Below are positions 1 through 8,314 of a DNA stretch of 64,000 nt, one piece after another. How positions within the stretch are numbered: position 1 is the stretch's first letter; each line of letters opens with the position of its first letter. Below the pieces are notes generated by a model that was not told the origin of the DNA, ran no database searches, and saw only the letters and a program-made list of their open reading frames with translations. The DNA comes from Micrococcus sp023147585. GTDB taxonomy: Bacteria > Actinomycetota > Actinomycetes > Actinomycetales > Micrococcaceae. The translations under genes were made by a program, and so were the position numbers. The DNA lies in assembly GCF_044872765.1 (NCBI RefSeq), contig NZ_CP085253.1:248001-312000 (forward strand), read 5' to 3'.

Positions 1-10
1 CGGGACAGGG

Positions 11-49
11 GGTCGGGTGGGGCCGTCAGTAGACTGACCCCACCCGACC
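11..49 (+). promoter_or_regulatory. rpiB promoter -10 inside an inverted repeat
   Basis: A 12-bp perfect inverted repeat (11-22 and 38-49) encloses a TAGACT -10-like box at 30-35, with inner arms gtcagt/actgac at 25-30 and 33-38. The rpiB start lies about 40 nt downstream. It may be a terminator of an upstream gene overlapping the promoter, or an operator. The ileS and proA promoters in this window have the same architecture. Confidence 0.45.
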
Positions 50-74
50 GTCGTCCTTCTGGAGGAGTCTGCGC

Positions 75-548
75 ATGCGCGTCCACATCGCCACCGACCA
101 CGCCGGCATGGAGCTGTCCGCCCACCTGGTGGAGCACCTCACCGCCGCCGGCTACGAGATGGTGGACCACGGACCCACCGAGTACGACGCGCAGGACGAC
201 TACCCGGGCTTCTGCATCAACGCCGCCCGCGCCGTCGTCGCCGACCGCGAGCAGGGAGTGGACTCCCTCGGCATCGTCCTCGGCGGCTCCGGCAACGGTG
301 AGCAGATCGCCGCGAACAAGGTGCAGGGCGTCCGCGCCGCGCTGGCCTGGAACCTCAGCACCGCGAAGCTCGCCCGCGAGCACAACGACGCGAACGTCGT
401 CGCCGTGGGCGGCCGGCAGCACAGCCTCGAGGAGGCCACCGCGATCATCGAGGCGTTCCTCGCCGAGCCCTTCAGCGAGGACGAGCGCCACGTGCGCCGC
501 ATCGGCAAGATCGCGCGCTACGAGGTGACCGGCGAGGTCGTGATGTGA
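75..548 (+). CDS. rpiB: Ribose-5-phosphate isomerase B (RpiB/LacA/LacB family)
   Basis: This enzyme interconverts ribose 5-phosphate and ribulose 5-phosphate in the cytosolic non-oxidative pentose phosphate pathway. The 157-residue protein opens with the sugar-phosphate motif TDHAG (residues 7-11) and carries the anion-hole loop GGSGNGEQIAANK near residues 70-82, in the actinobacterial form with Glu rather than the thiol seen in E. coli RpiB. A GGAGGAG ribosome binding site at 60-66 fits the ATG at 75. The next gene starts on the base after this stop codon, so the two are probably translationally coupled. Length and motifs are typical of the family. Confidence 0.93.
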   Translation: MRVHIATDHAGMELSAHLVEHLTAAGYEMVDHGPTEYDAQDDYPGFCINAARAVVADREQGVDSLGIVLGGSGNGEQIAANKVQGVRAALAWNLSTAKLAREHNDANVVAVGGRQHSLEEATAIIEAFLAEPFSEDERHVRRIGKIARYEVTGEVVM

Positions 549-1454
549 GTGCCTGAGGGGCACTCCATCCACCGTCTCGCGCGGCAGTTCACCGACGTCT
601 TCGGCGGCGAGACCCTGGGCGCCTCGAGCCCGCAGGGGCGGTTCACCGAGGGCGCGGCGCTGATCGACGGGCGCGTCCTCGAGCGCGCGTGGGCGCACGG
701 CAAGCACTTCTTCGCCGACGTCGAGGACGGTCTGTCGCTCAACGTCCACCTCGGCATGTACGGGGCATGGACCTTCGGCGGGGACGAGACGTTCGCCGCA
801 GCCTCGTCCATCGGCGCGCCGCGGCGCATCGGGGAGCGGGAGGTGCAGGGCGGCCCGGCCACATCCGGCCTCGCCCACGACGACGGCTGGGTCATCCCGC
901 CGCCACCGGCCCCCACGGTGCGCTTGCGCCTGCGCTCCGCGCACGGCTGGGCGGATCTGATCGGGGCCGCGCAGTGCCGGCTGCTCACCGCCGACGAGGT
1001 GGAGCAGGTGACCGCGACGCTCGGTCCCGACCCCCTCAACGGTGACGACCCCACCCCCTTCCTGCGGCTCGCCGCCCGCACGAGGCGGCCGATCGGCGTC
1101 GTGCTCATGGACCAGTCGGCCGCGAGCGGGATCGGCAACATCTTCCGTGCCGAGGCCCTGTTCCGCGCCGGGATCGACCCGTGGAGACCCGCGAGGGACG
1201 TGGGGGAGGAGGCGCTGTGCGCCCTGTGGGACGACAACGCCGCGCTCATGCGCGAGGGCGTGCGTCTCGGACGCATCGTGACGACGCGCCCCGAGCACCG
1301 GCCCGGCGTTCCCGCCGAGGAGGCGTGGCCCGAGCATGCGACCTACGTCTACCACCGCCACGGCCGGCCGTGCCTGGTGTGCGGGCGGGATGCGATCGTG
1401 GTGGAAGAGATGGCCGCGCGGAAGCTGTACCGCTGCACCGTGTGCCAGACGTGA
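549..1454 (+). CDS. Fpg/Nei family DNA glycosylase
   Basis: A base-excision-repair glycosylase/AP lyase of the Fpg/Nei family (Nei2-like). The mature N-terminus would be PEG, supplying the catalytic Pro2 and Glu3; a conserved Lys sits in the HGKHFF segment near residue 53. The C-terminus carries a C-x2-C...C-x2-C zinc finger (from RPCLVCGRD to YRCTVCQT). The start is GTG directly abutting the rpiB stop; no other start keeps the required PE terminus. Substrate range (oxidised purines or pyrimidines) cannot be told from sequence alone. The rpiB-glycosylase pairing is common in Actinobacteria. Confidence 0.9.
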   Translation: MPEGHSIHRLARQFTDVFGGETLGASSPQGRFTEGAALIDGRVLERAWAHGKHFFADVEDGLSLNVHLGMYGAWTFGGDETFAAASSIGAPRRIGEREVQGGPATSGLAHDDGWVIPPPPAPTVRLRLRSAHGWADLIGAAQCRLLTADEVEQVTATLGPDPLNGDDPTPFLRLAARTRRPIGVVLMDQSAASGIGNIFRAEALFRAGIDPWRPARDVGEEALCALWDDNAALMREGVRLGRIVTTRPEHRPGVPAEEAWPEHATYVYHRHGRPCLVCGRDAIVVEEMAARKLYRCTVCQT

Positions 1455-1464
1455 CCGTGCCGAG

Positions 1465-1500
1465 GCCGACCGTCGTCCGTCCTGTGGGGCGGCGGTCGGC
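1465..1500. terminator. Possible terminator between convergent genes
   Basis: Arms gccgaccg (1465-1472) and cggtcggc (1493-1500) form an 8-bp stem in the short gap between the glycosylase and the convergent phoD remnant. There is no clear U tract, as is usual in this high-GC genome. Confidence 0.4.
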
Positions 1501-1508
1501 CCGCTCCG

Positions 1509-3000
1509 TCAGCGGGGCGTGTCGGCGCGCCGGCCGACCGGTCCGGCGGCCGCCCGCAGGGTGCGCTCCCCGCGGCGGGTGACGTAGGAGAACGCGTGCA
1601 CCGGCTCGATGCCGCGCACGACGCGCGGATCGGGCACGGCCGCCGTCGGCAGCGGGGCCGGGTGCCAGTCGGCCTGCACGCGTTCCGGCGTGACGTCCAC
1701 GCAGACCCAGCCGTGTCCGATCCCGTCCAGGTGCTTCACGTGGGGGTTCATGGCCTGGAGGGCGCCGGTGAGCTGACGGGTGCGTGTCACGCCGCCCACC
1801 GGGTCGGCCGTGCCGCCGCTGAACTCGAAGAAGCCGTCGCTGGAGACGGAGGGGCAGACGAACTCGACGCCGGTCGAGCGCTCGCCAGGGTCGGCGACCA
1901 GCTCGTTCGCCCGCGAGGAGTGGGTGTCGCCCGTGAGGACCACGGCGTCGGCACGCGCCTGGCACAGGGAGTCGACCATGTCCCGCTGCGCCGGTCGATA
2001 GCCGTCCCACTGGTCGGCGTTGACGATCGTCGCGCCTGACGCCCCGAGCGCGGCCCCGGGCCACAGCACCCGCGTCATCACGATCTGCTGGCCGATCGGG
2101 TGCCACAGCTCCGCGGCGCGGCGCACGCCGTCCTGCAGCCACCGGGTCCGGGCGGGCTCGGTGAGCACGCGGGCCGGATCCTCCATGACCGCGTCGGTCA
2201 CCGGATTCCCCAGGGGCAGGAAGCCGCAGGCCCGGCGGGACCGGTTCTGGCGGGTGTCGGCGATGCTGAGCTGGGCGAGGTCGCCGAAGGGGAACCGGCG
2301 GAAGCAGCGGGTCCCCTCGTGCGGCACCGACTGGTCGGGCAGCCGCACCGGCGTCCACTCGAGGTAGGCCTGGAGCGCGGACGCCCTACGGGCCGCGTCG
2401 TCGCCCTCGCCCAGCTGGTGGTTCTGGGCGCCGTCGGCCCACGCGTCGCTCGTGATCTCGTGGTCGTCGACGATCGTGATCCAGGGAAGCGCCCGGTGCG
2501 CGGCCTGCTGGTCCGGGTCGGACTTCTGGAGGGCGTGGCGACGTCGGGGGCCGTCTGGGTGCGGCCGACCGGGCTGTGCTCGCCCCGCGCGCTGAACCGG
2601 TACCAGTAGCGCGTGCAGGGGCCCAGGCCGTCGACGTCGACCTTGACGGTGTGGTCGGAGGCGGCGCTCGTCTTGACGTGGCCGCGGCGAACCACGCGCT
2701 TCATGTCGGGGTCGCGGGCCACCTCCCTCTGCACCACGAGCGGCTTGCCCAGGCCCGAGCCGGGGGTGGCCGCCCGGCCTCCGCGGCCGGGATCGGGGGA
2801 GTGGCGCGGGTCCAGATGACCACGCGGTCCGCCAGGGGAACGCCGGAGGCCACGCCGTAGCCGAAGACGTCGGTGCGGGCGGGGGCCGTCGCCGCGGCGG
2901 CGTCGGCCTTCCGCAGGGTGATGGCGGCGGTGCCGGCGACGGCAGCGGCGCACTGGAGGAGACCGCGGCGGGAGACGGCGGAGACGAAGGAGAAGTCCAT
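1509..3000 (-). pseudogene. phoD: Alkaline phosphatase D (PhoD) pseudogene, frameshifted and internally deleted
   Basis: PhoD is a secreted, Tat-exported phosphodiesterase/phosphatase. The N-terminal frame starts at the ATG at 3000 with a Tat-like signal (SRRGLLQCAAAVAGTAA) and runs to about VVIWTRATP. The homology then moves to a second frame (PLVVQREVARD to TQTAPDV, about 2790-2545) and to a third (ALQKSDPDQQAAH, VDDHEIT, LTGDTHSS and on to the stop at 1509). At the last junction, near 2540, the segment that in PhoD relatives contains the first metal-binding motifs (HLGDYIYE-like, roughly 90 residues) is absent. Two frame changes plus the loss of metal ligands make it a dead gene. Confidence 0.88.
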
Positions 3001-3210
3001 GGCGGCCGTTCTACGCGCGGGGTGCGATGACGGGGCGACCACGGCGTGAATGATGCAGGCCCACCGGGCGAACGGCGGGTGCCGCGCGCCCCTGCGGCAC
3101 CGTCGTTCGCCTGGGATGGTGAACACCACCTCAAGCCACCGGTGACGTGAAGCCTGCGAAGGGGCGCGACCCCCCAGGTCAGCGGGGTATTCCTGGACGC
3201 AGAGGTGCCC

Positions 3211-3239
3211 AATTTGTTGTGCGGGGCTGTGCCTATACT
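3211..3239 (+). promoter_or_regulatory. Promoter of the secreted-protein gene
   Basis: A near-consensus -10 box TATACT lies at 3234-3239, with an AT-rich -35-like segment (aatttgttg) from 3211. The ATG at 3324 would give an 80-nt leader. The rest of the 3001-3323 gap shows no further gene. Confidence 0.5.
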
Positions 3240-3323
3240 CTTCTCGGCGTTGTCGGGAGGGCGGACCGGCTCTCAGTTGAAGCGCTGGCCCACCACCACC
3301 CGTACACCAGCAGAGGACTTCGC

Positions 3324-3932
3324 ATGCCGCACCCGGCCACTCCTGTCTCCCGCTCTTCCGTCGTCCGCGGCCTGGCCTGGAGCGTGCCCGCCGTGGCTGC
3401 CGTCGCCGCGGCCCCGTTCGCCGCCGCGTCACCGAGCGTCGTGTACACGGTGGCGTTCGCCGCCTCCGGCGCCGGCACCGCCACCCCCGTCGCGACCACG
3501 CCGCCTGTGACGCCCGCTCCGCCCACGCTGCTCGTCGGTGTCGCGGCATCGAGCGGGGGCACCATCCGCGGTGCGGGCAGCGCCATCACGATTTCGGGCT
3601 CCACGACGGTGACCTTCACCTTCGACCGTGCGGTCACCAACATCACCTTCACCCTCTCCGGGATCAATGCCGTGCTGAACAGCGGCGCGAAGGGGTTCCA
3701 GGATGAGGTCGCGCTCACCCCGGCACCGACCAGGGCGACGCTCTCCAACGGCGCGACGGGCGCCGGCACCACCGCTTCGCCGTACACGGTCACTGCCGAG
3801 GGCGTGAACGGCACGGTGGCAGTGACCCTTGCCGGACCTATCCGCTCGTTCAGCCTGAAGCTCTCCTCGGCCCGTGGCTCGGCCACTCCCAGCATCGATC
3901 TGCTCAACATGCGGTTCAACGCGGCGGTCTGA
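3324..3932 (+). CDS. Secreted protein of unknown function with twin-Arg-less actinobacterial signal
   Basis: No function is recognised. The 202-residue product begins with a signal-like stretch (SSVVRGLAWSVPAVAAVAAA, ending near FAAAS at about residue 37), a leader style common in Micrococcaceae exported proteins. It continues with a Thr/Pro/Ala/Val-rich linker and a beta-rich domain full of Ser, Thr and Gly (TISGSTTVTFTFDRAVTNITF). There is no membrane anchor and no LPXTG-like C-terminus. The ATG at 3324 is chosen because AGAGGA precedes it and because it places the signal peptide at the N-terminus; the frame stays open upstream without coding character. Confidence 0.65.
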   Translation: MPHPATPVSRSSVVRGLAWSVPAVAAVAAAPFAAASPSVVYTVAFAASGAGTATPVATTPPVTPAPPTLLVGVAASSGGTIRGAGSAITISGSTTVTFTFDRAVTNITFTLSGINAVLNSGAKGFQDEVALTPAPTRATLSNGATGAGTTASPYTVTAEGVNGTVAVTLAGPIRSFSLKLSSARGSATPSIDLLNMRFNAAV

Positions 3933-3970
3933 CCTGCGCGCCAAGCCGACGTCGGCTGGCCCGTCCTGAA

Positions 3971-4029
3971 CCGGCGCACACGACGAGGGGCCCGGCACAC
4001 TGTGCCGGGCCCCTCGTCGTGTGCGCCGG
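3971..4029. terminator. Long perfect bidirectional terminator hairpin
   Basis: Arms 3971-3999 and 4001-4029 are a perfect 29-bp inverted repeat around a single C. It lies between two convergent genes and would serve both strands. Confidence 0.85.
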
Positions 4030-4041
4030 GCGGGGCCGCAC

Positions 4042-5253
4042 TCAGCGCGCCGAGTGCTCCACCGGCTCTGCATGGTCCGCGCTCCGGCGCGTCAGGCTCG
4101 CGGCAAGCGTGAGCCCGAGCAGCACCAGCATGCCCAGGGGGATCACGGCGCCCGTGGCCGCGTTGACCCATCCGTCCCCGAAGGCGTTCGCCAGGTGCTT
4201 GGACGTGTACGCGAGAGCGGCCAGCGTGAGGCCGGCGACCGTCACCGCGGCGATCCGCAGCGCACGGTTCCGCGCCCCGGCCGTCACCGCGAGCACCGCG
4301 TAGAGGAACACGGGCCACCACACGAAGTGGTGCACCCAGCTGATGGGGGAGATCAGCAGCGGGACGGCACTGGTCAGGCCCAGGAGGACGATCCGGTCCT
4401 GTCCGCGCTCCCGCCGGAGCAGGACGGCCACGAGGCCGATCACCACGGCGACGCCGAGCAGCCACGGGAGCGTCTCGTGCTCCGTGAAGCGCGCGAGCAT
4501 CCCGCGCACGGACGCGTTGTCGATGTAGTCGATCCCGCCCACGCGGGAGGGGTCCCGCAGGACCGAGGTCCAGAACCGCCAGGTGGGCTCCGGGGCCGCG
4601 AGGAAGCCGATGGCCTGCGTGGCCAGGAAGGCGCCTCCGGCCAGCAGGATGGTGCGGAACCGGCCCAGCATGAGGGGCAGCAGGAGGAGGGCCAGCGGGG
4701 TCAGCTTGATGCCGGCGGTCACGCCCACGGCGACGGCGAACCACGCCCACGGATGACGGCGCGAGGCGAGCGCGAGGTAGACCGAGGCCATGAGCACCAC
4801 GTTGATCTGGCCATAGGTGAGCGTCTCACGGCCGGGCATGGCGAGGAGCGCCACGACGGTGAGCACCCAGGCGGGCACCCGCCACCGGGGCAGGGCCGCG
4901 CGCAGGCGTCCGGTCAGGTCGCGGCTGACCAGGTGCATCAGCACGGCGGTGAGCACCGTCAGCACGCCGAGGGAGACGGGCAGCGGGACCAGGGTCAGCG
5001 GGGTGAACAGCAGGGCCGCGAAGGTGGGGTATGTGAACGGCAGCCCCGGATCGCCCACCGGGCCCAGGATCGGGGCGTAGAGGTCCGCCTCCGGGTCCAG
5101 CAGGGCCAGGCCGCCCTCGCGGTACACGGCGAGGTCGAGCCCGCTCCCCGGCGTGAGGAGGACGGTGAGCAGGGCGGCGGCGACGGGGATCGCCCAGGCC
5201 GCGGCACGGGCGGCCGGGGAGGACGGCGCGGGGGCGGTGTGCCGGTGGGACAC
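4042..5253 (-). CDS. GT87-family polyprenol-phosphate mannosyltransferase
   Basis: A 403-residue integral membrane glycosyltransferase of the GT87 (DUF2029) type, expected to use polyprenyl-phosphate mannose at the outer face of the membrane for lipomannan-type glycans, which Micrococcus makes in quantity. It has about ten hydrophobic segments. The early SGLDLAVYREGGLALL segment holds the acidic DxxVYR motif typical of these enzymes, followed by LPFTYPTFAALLFTPL, also family-typical. Exact acceptor and linkage are not readable from sequence. The gene faces the secreted-protein gene across the strong terminator. Confidence 0.8.
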   Translation of the reverse strand: MSHRHTAPAPSSPAARAAAWAIPVAAALLTVLLTPGSGLDLAVYREGGLALLDPEADLYAPILGPVGDPGLPFTYPTFAALLFTPLTLVPLPVSLGVLTVLTAVLMHLVSRDLTGRLRAALPRWRVPAWVLTVVALLAMPGRETLTYGQINVVLMASVYLALASRRHPWAWFAVAVGVTAGIKLTPLALLLLPLMLGRFRTILLAGGAFLATQAIGFLAAPEPTWRFWTSVLRDPSRVGGIDYIDNASVRGMLARFTEHETLPWLLGVAVVIGLVAVLLRRERGQDRIVLLGLTSAVPLLISPISWVHHFVWWPVFLYAVLAVTAGARNRALRIAAVTVAGLTLAALAYTSKHLANAFGDGWVNAATGAVIPLGMLVLLGLTLAASLTRRSADHAEPVEHSAR

Positions 5254-5315
5254 GATCGGGTGCTCCTTCGCTCGGATCGGCTCACGACCTGGGCGGAGGA
5301 CGCCGACATGAAGAA

Positions 5316-5354
5316 GTCCCGGTCGCCGCCGTGGAGATGACGGCGGACCGGGAC
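5316..5354 (-). terminator. Terminator downstream of tRNA-Gly
   Basis: A 15-17-bp stem with a two-base bulge (5316-5332 with 5340-5354), immediately 3' of the minus-strand tRNA-Gly. Confidence 0.55.
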
Positions 5355-5359
5355 GGACG

Positions 5360-5430
5360 AGGGGATGACGGGAATCGAACCCGCGTAGCCAGTTTGGAAG
5401 ACTGGGGCTCTACCATTGAGCTACATCCCC
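5360..5430 (-). tRNA. tRNA-Gly (TCC anticodon)
   Basis: A 71-nt cloverleaf on the minus strand: acceptor GGGGATG pairs with CATCCCC, the anticodon loop gives TCC, and the T arm carries GGTTCGATTCC. CCA is not encoded. Confidence 0.95.
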
Positions 5431-5484
5431 GGGCCATCCGCGAGGATCGCGGACCAGCGCCAGCCAGACTAGCACGGAGGCGCC

Positions 5485-6402
5485 ATGCCGCTTCGTCCCC
5501 CCTCACCCGGTGCCGCCGCCCGCGGCCTCCGCTCCGTCGTCCCCGTCCGGCGCCGCCTGCCGCTCGCCGGTCGCACCGTGCTCGTCACCGGTGCCGGCTC
5601 CGGGATCGGCCGCCTCATGGCCCTCGGTGCGGCGGAGCGGGGCGCGGCCCGCGTGCTCGTGTGGGATCGGGACGAGGCGGCCGCGCTCGCCGTCGCGCAG
5701 GAGGCCACGTCCCGGGGCGCCCAGGGCGTCGCCGAGCGGATCGACGTCACGGACGCCCCCGCCGTCGCCGCGGCCGCCGAGCGCGCGGGCGAGGTGGACG
5801 TGGCCGTCAACAACGCGGGCGTCGTGACCGGCGCGCGCCTCGAGGACGCCACGGAGGAGGGGATCCGCCGCACCTTCGAGGTGAACGCGCTGGCTCCCTA
5901 TTGGCTCACCCGCGCGGTGCTCCCCGGGATGCGGGCGCGGGGGCGCGGGGCGATCGTCACGGTGGCCTCGGCCGCCGGGCTCGTGGGCGTCGCCCGGCAG
6001 ACCGACTACTCGGCCTCCAAGCACGCCGCCGTCGGCTTCGCCGAGTCGCTGGGCGCCGAGCTCCGCAAGGAGGGCAGCCCCGTCACCTCGCTCGTCGTGT
6101 GCCCGTACTACGTCAGCACCGGCATGTTCGACGGCGTCCGCACCCGCACCCCCGCGCTCCTGCCGATCCTGCGGCCGGAGGCGGTGGCCGACGCGGTGCT
6201 GGACGCGGTGGAGGCGGGCCGCCGTCGGCTCCTCCTGCCCCGGGCCGTGGGGCTCATCGCCCCCCTGCGCGCCCTGCCCGGCGGCGCCTTCGACGCCGCC
6301 ATGGACGTCCTCGGCGTCAATGCCACCATGGACGCGTTCACGGGCCGGTCGGCGCCGACGGCTCCGCCCCCGGTTTTCGCCCCGGACCGCGCGGCGCGCT
6401 AG
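5485..6402 (+). CDS. Short-chain dehydrogenase/reductase
   Basis: An NAD(P)-dependent oxidoreductase of the classical SDR fold with a C-terminal extension (305 residues). It shows the nucleotide-binding motif TGAGSGIG (about 36-43), the structural NNAG (about 112-115) and the catalytic set S...YSASK (Tyr and Lys near 174 and 178). The N-terminus has a 25-residue basic leader before the Rossmann strand. The substrate is unknown; the layout resembles SDRs acting on retinol-like or long-chain alcohols. CGGAGG at 5475-5480 supports this ATG. The stop codon overlaps the promoter of the next transcript. Confidence 0.85.
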   Translation: MPLRPPSPGAAARGLRSVVPVRRRLPLAGRTVLVTGAGSGIGRLMALGAAERGAARVLVWDRDEAAALAVAQEATSRGAQGVAERIDVTDAPAVAAAAERAGEVDVAVNNAGVVTGARLEDATEEGIRRTFEVNALAPYWLTRAVLPGMRARGRGAIVTVASAAGLVGVARQTDYSASKHAAVGFAESLGAELRKEGSPVTSLVVCPYYVSTGMFDGVRTRTPALLPILRPEAVADAVLDAVEAGRRRLLLPRAVGLIAPLRALPGGAFDAAMDVLGVNATMDAFTGRSAPTAPPPVFAPDRAAR

Positions 6403-6405
6403 GAT
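6400..6405 (+). promoter_or_regulatory. -10 box upstream of tRNA-Pro
   Basis: TAGGAT at 6400-6405 overlaps the SDR stop codon and lies about 80 nt before tRNA-Pro. It probably drives the tRNA and perhaps tig. Confidence 0.4.
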
Positions 6406-6485
6406 TCCACAGTCTGCCCTGCAGGCAGCGTCTCGGGTTCCCGGCGTGCGATCGCGTGAGCCCGACCGGCGTCATCTCCAGACGA

Positions 6486-6559
6486 CGGGGTGTAGCTCAG
6501 CTTGGTAGAGCGCGCGCTTTGGGAGCGTGAGGCCGCAGGTTCAAATCCTGTCACCCCGA
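6486..6559 (+). tRNA. tRNA-Pro (TGG anticodon)
   Basis: A 74-nt cloverleaf with acceptor CGGGGTG/CACCCCG, anticodon TGG in the loop of the GCGCGCT...AGCGTG arm, and T-loop GGTTCAAATCC. CCA is not encoded. Confidence 0.95.
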
Positions 6560-6605
6560 CACTGTCGTCACATCCATCCGTCATCCAGTGCAACAGGAGC
6601 CATCC

Positions 6606-8075
6606 GTGGTCAAGTCCACCGCAGAGAACCTCAGCCCGACCCGCGTCAAGCTGACCGTCGAGGTGCCGTTCGAGGAGGTGAAGCCCGCGCTGGACAAGGC
6701 GTTCAAGGACATCGCCCAGCAGGTCCAGATCCCCGGCTTCCGTGCCGGCAAGGTCCCCGCGCGCATGATCGAGCAGCGCTTCGGACTCGAGGCCGTGGTG
6801 GACCAGGCCGTCAACGAGGGCCTGAACACGTGGTTCACGCAGGCCGTCTCGGAGGCCGAGGTCACCCCGATCTCCCGCCCCGAGGTGGACGTGACCGCCT
6901 CCCCGGACTCCGCGAACCGCGAGGCCCCGGTGGCCTTCACCGCCGAGTTCGACGTGCGCCCCACCATCGAGCTGCCCGACTACAAGGGCCTCAAGGTCAC
7001 CGTGGAGCCCGCCGCCGCCTCGGAGGAGGACGAGCAGAGGGCCCTCGACGCCCTGCGAGCCCGCTTCGGCACCCTCAAGGACGTGGACCGTCCCGCGGGC
7101 AAGGACGACTTCGTCACCGTCTCGCTGACCGCCATCGTGGACGGCGAGCAGGTCGACCAGGCCGAGGGCCTCTCCTACCAGGTGGGCGCCGGCACCATGC
7201 TCGACGGCATCGACGAGGCCCTCGACGGCCTGTCCGCCGGCGAGGACGCCACCTTCGAGACCACCCTCAACGGCGGCGAGCACGACGGCCGCACCGCCAC
7301 CGTGAAGGTGCAGCTCACCGCCGTGAAGGACCGCGAGCTGCCCGAGGCCGACGACGACTTCGCCCAGCTGGCCTCCGAGTTCGACACGATCGAGGAGCTG
7401 AAGGCCGACCTCAAGAAGAAGGCCGCCGAGGACGCCGTGACCCGTCAGGGCGTCGAGGCGCGCGACAAGGTCCTCGAGGAGCTGGGCAAGCTCGTCGAGG
7501 TGCCCGTGCCGGACGGCGTGATCGCAGAGCAGCTCGAGCAGCACTTCTCCGCGGGCGGCCACGAGTCCGGTGACGACCACGACACCCCGGAGCACCGCGC
7601 CGAGCTGGAGAAGAACACCCGCGAGGCGTTCGCCAACGAGGTCCTCCTCGACGAGGTCGCCGAGGCAGAGTCCGTGACCGTGGACCAGGGCGAGCTGATC
7701 GAGTACATCATCGCCACGTCCTCCGAGTACGGCATGGACCCGAACCAGTTCGCCATGATGCTCGACCAGGCTGGCCAGATCCCGATGATCATGGGCGAGG
7801 TCCGCCGCCGCAAGGCGCTGGCCGAGGTGCTCAAGCACGCCGAGGTCACCGACACCGAGGGCAACGCCGTGGACCTCACGGCGTTCGTGACCCCGGGCGG
7901 CGCCGACGCCGTGGAGGCCCCGGTGGAGGACGCCCCCGCCGAGGAGCAGCCGGCCGAGAAGCCCGCGAAGAAGGCCCCGGCCAAGAAGGCGGCCGCCAAG
8001 AAGGACGAGGCGAAGAAGGACGAGGCGAAGAAGGACGAGGCCGCGGCCGAGTCCGAGGAGCCCACCGAGGCCTGA
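6606..8075 (+). CDS. tig: Trigger factor, ribosome-associated chaperone/prolyl isomerase
   Basis: Trigger factor binds L23 at the exit tunnel and shields nascent chains. The N-terminal ribosome-binding domain carries the signature GFRAGKVPARMIEQRFG (about 43-59), close to the GFRxGKxP loop. A PPIase domain follows (about 150-240), then a helical C-terminal domain. The GTG at 6606 is preferred over the in-frame GTG at 6588 because AACAGGAG lies just before it and the protein then begins VKSTAENLSPTRVKL, as expected. An unusual C-terminal tail of Ala/Lys/Glu repeats (AKKDE three times) ends the 489-residue protein. The gene stands directly before clpP1P2, as in many Actinobacteria. Confidence 0.96.
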   Translation: MVKSTAENLSPTRVKLTVEVPFEEVKPALDKAFKDIAQQVQIPGFRAGKVPARMIEQRFGLEAVVDQAVNEGLNTWFTQAVSEAEVTPISRPEVDVTASPDSANREAPVAFTAEFDVRPTIELPDYKGLKVTVEPAAASEEDEQRALDALRARFGTLKDVDRPAGKDDFVTVSLTAIVDGEQVDQAEGLSYQVGAGTMLDGIDEALDGLSAGEDATFETTLNGGEHDGRTATVKVQLTAVKDRELPEADDDFAQLASEFDTIEELKADLKKKAAEDAVTRQGVEARDKVLEELGKLVEVPVPDGVIAEQLEQHFSAGGHESGDDHDTPEHRAELEKNTREAFANEVLLDEVAEAESVTVDQGELIEYIIATSSEYGMDPNQFAMMLDQAGQIPMIMGEVRRRKALAEVLKHAEVTDTEGNAVDLTAFVTPGGADAVEAPVEDAPAEEQPAEKPAKKAPAKKAAAKKDEAKKDEAKKDEAAAESEEPTEA

Positions 8076-8101
8076 TCCTCCTGCGGGCCCGTGCCCGCCG
8101 T

Positions 8102-8142
8102 GCACCGGCGCCCCCGTCCCCTGTGGACGGGGGCGCCGGTGC
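8102..8142 (+). terminator. tig terminator
   Basis: A perfect 18-bp stem (8102-8119 with 8125-8142) closes a 5-nt loop just after tig. Confidence 0.8.
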
Positions 8143-8171
8143 GTCCGCCGCCGGGCGGCGTCGTCGACCTG

Positions 8172-8229
8172 CGCCAACAGCGAAACGCCCCCGGCACGTC
8201 CTCGCGCGGCGAGGGCGCCCGGATAGTGT
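8172..8229 (+). promoter_or_regulatory. clpP1P2 promoter with a ClgR-like operator
   Basis: A -10-like TAGTGT lies at 8224-8229. About 50 bp upstream, 8172-8185 reads CGC-CAACA-GCG-AAA, matching the actinobacterial ClgR operator pattern CGCYNANRGCGWWS except at the last base. ClgR activates clpP1P2 in corynebacteria and streptomycetes. The operator assignment rests on that motif alone. Confidence 0.5.
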
Positions 8230-8314
8230 CGACCTCGATCAGGGACCCGTCTCCGCGCCCGAAGCGGCGCACGGACGGGGGCCAGCGAAGCATCTCGACA
8301 GGAAGGCAGCAGTG

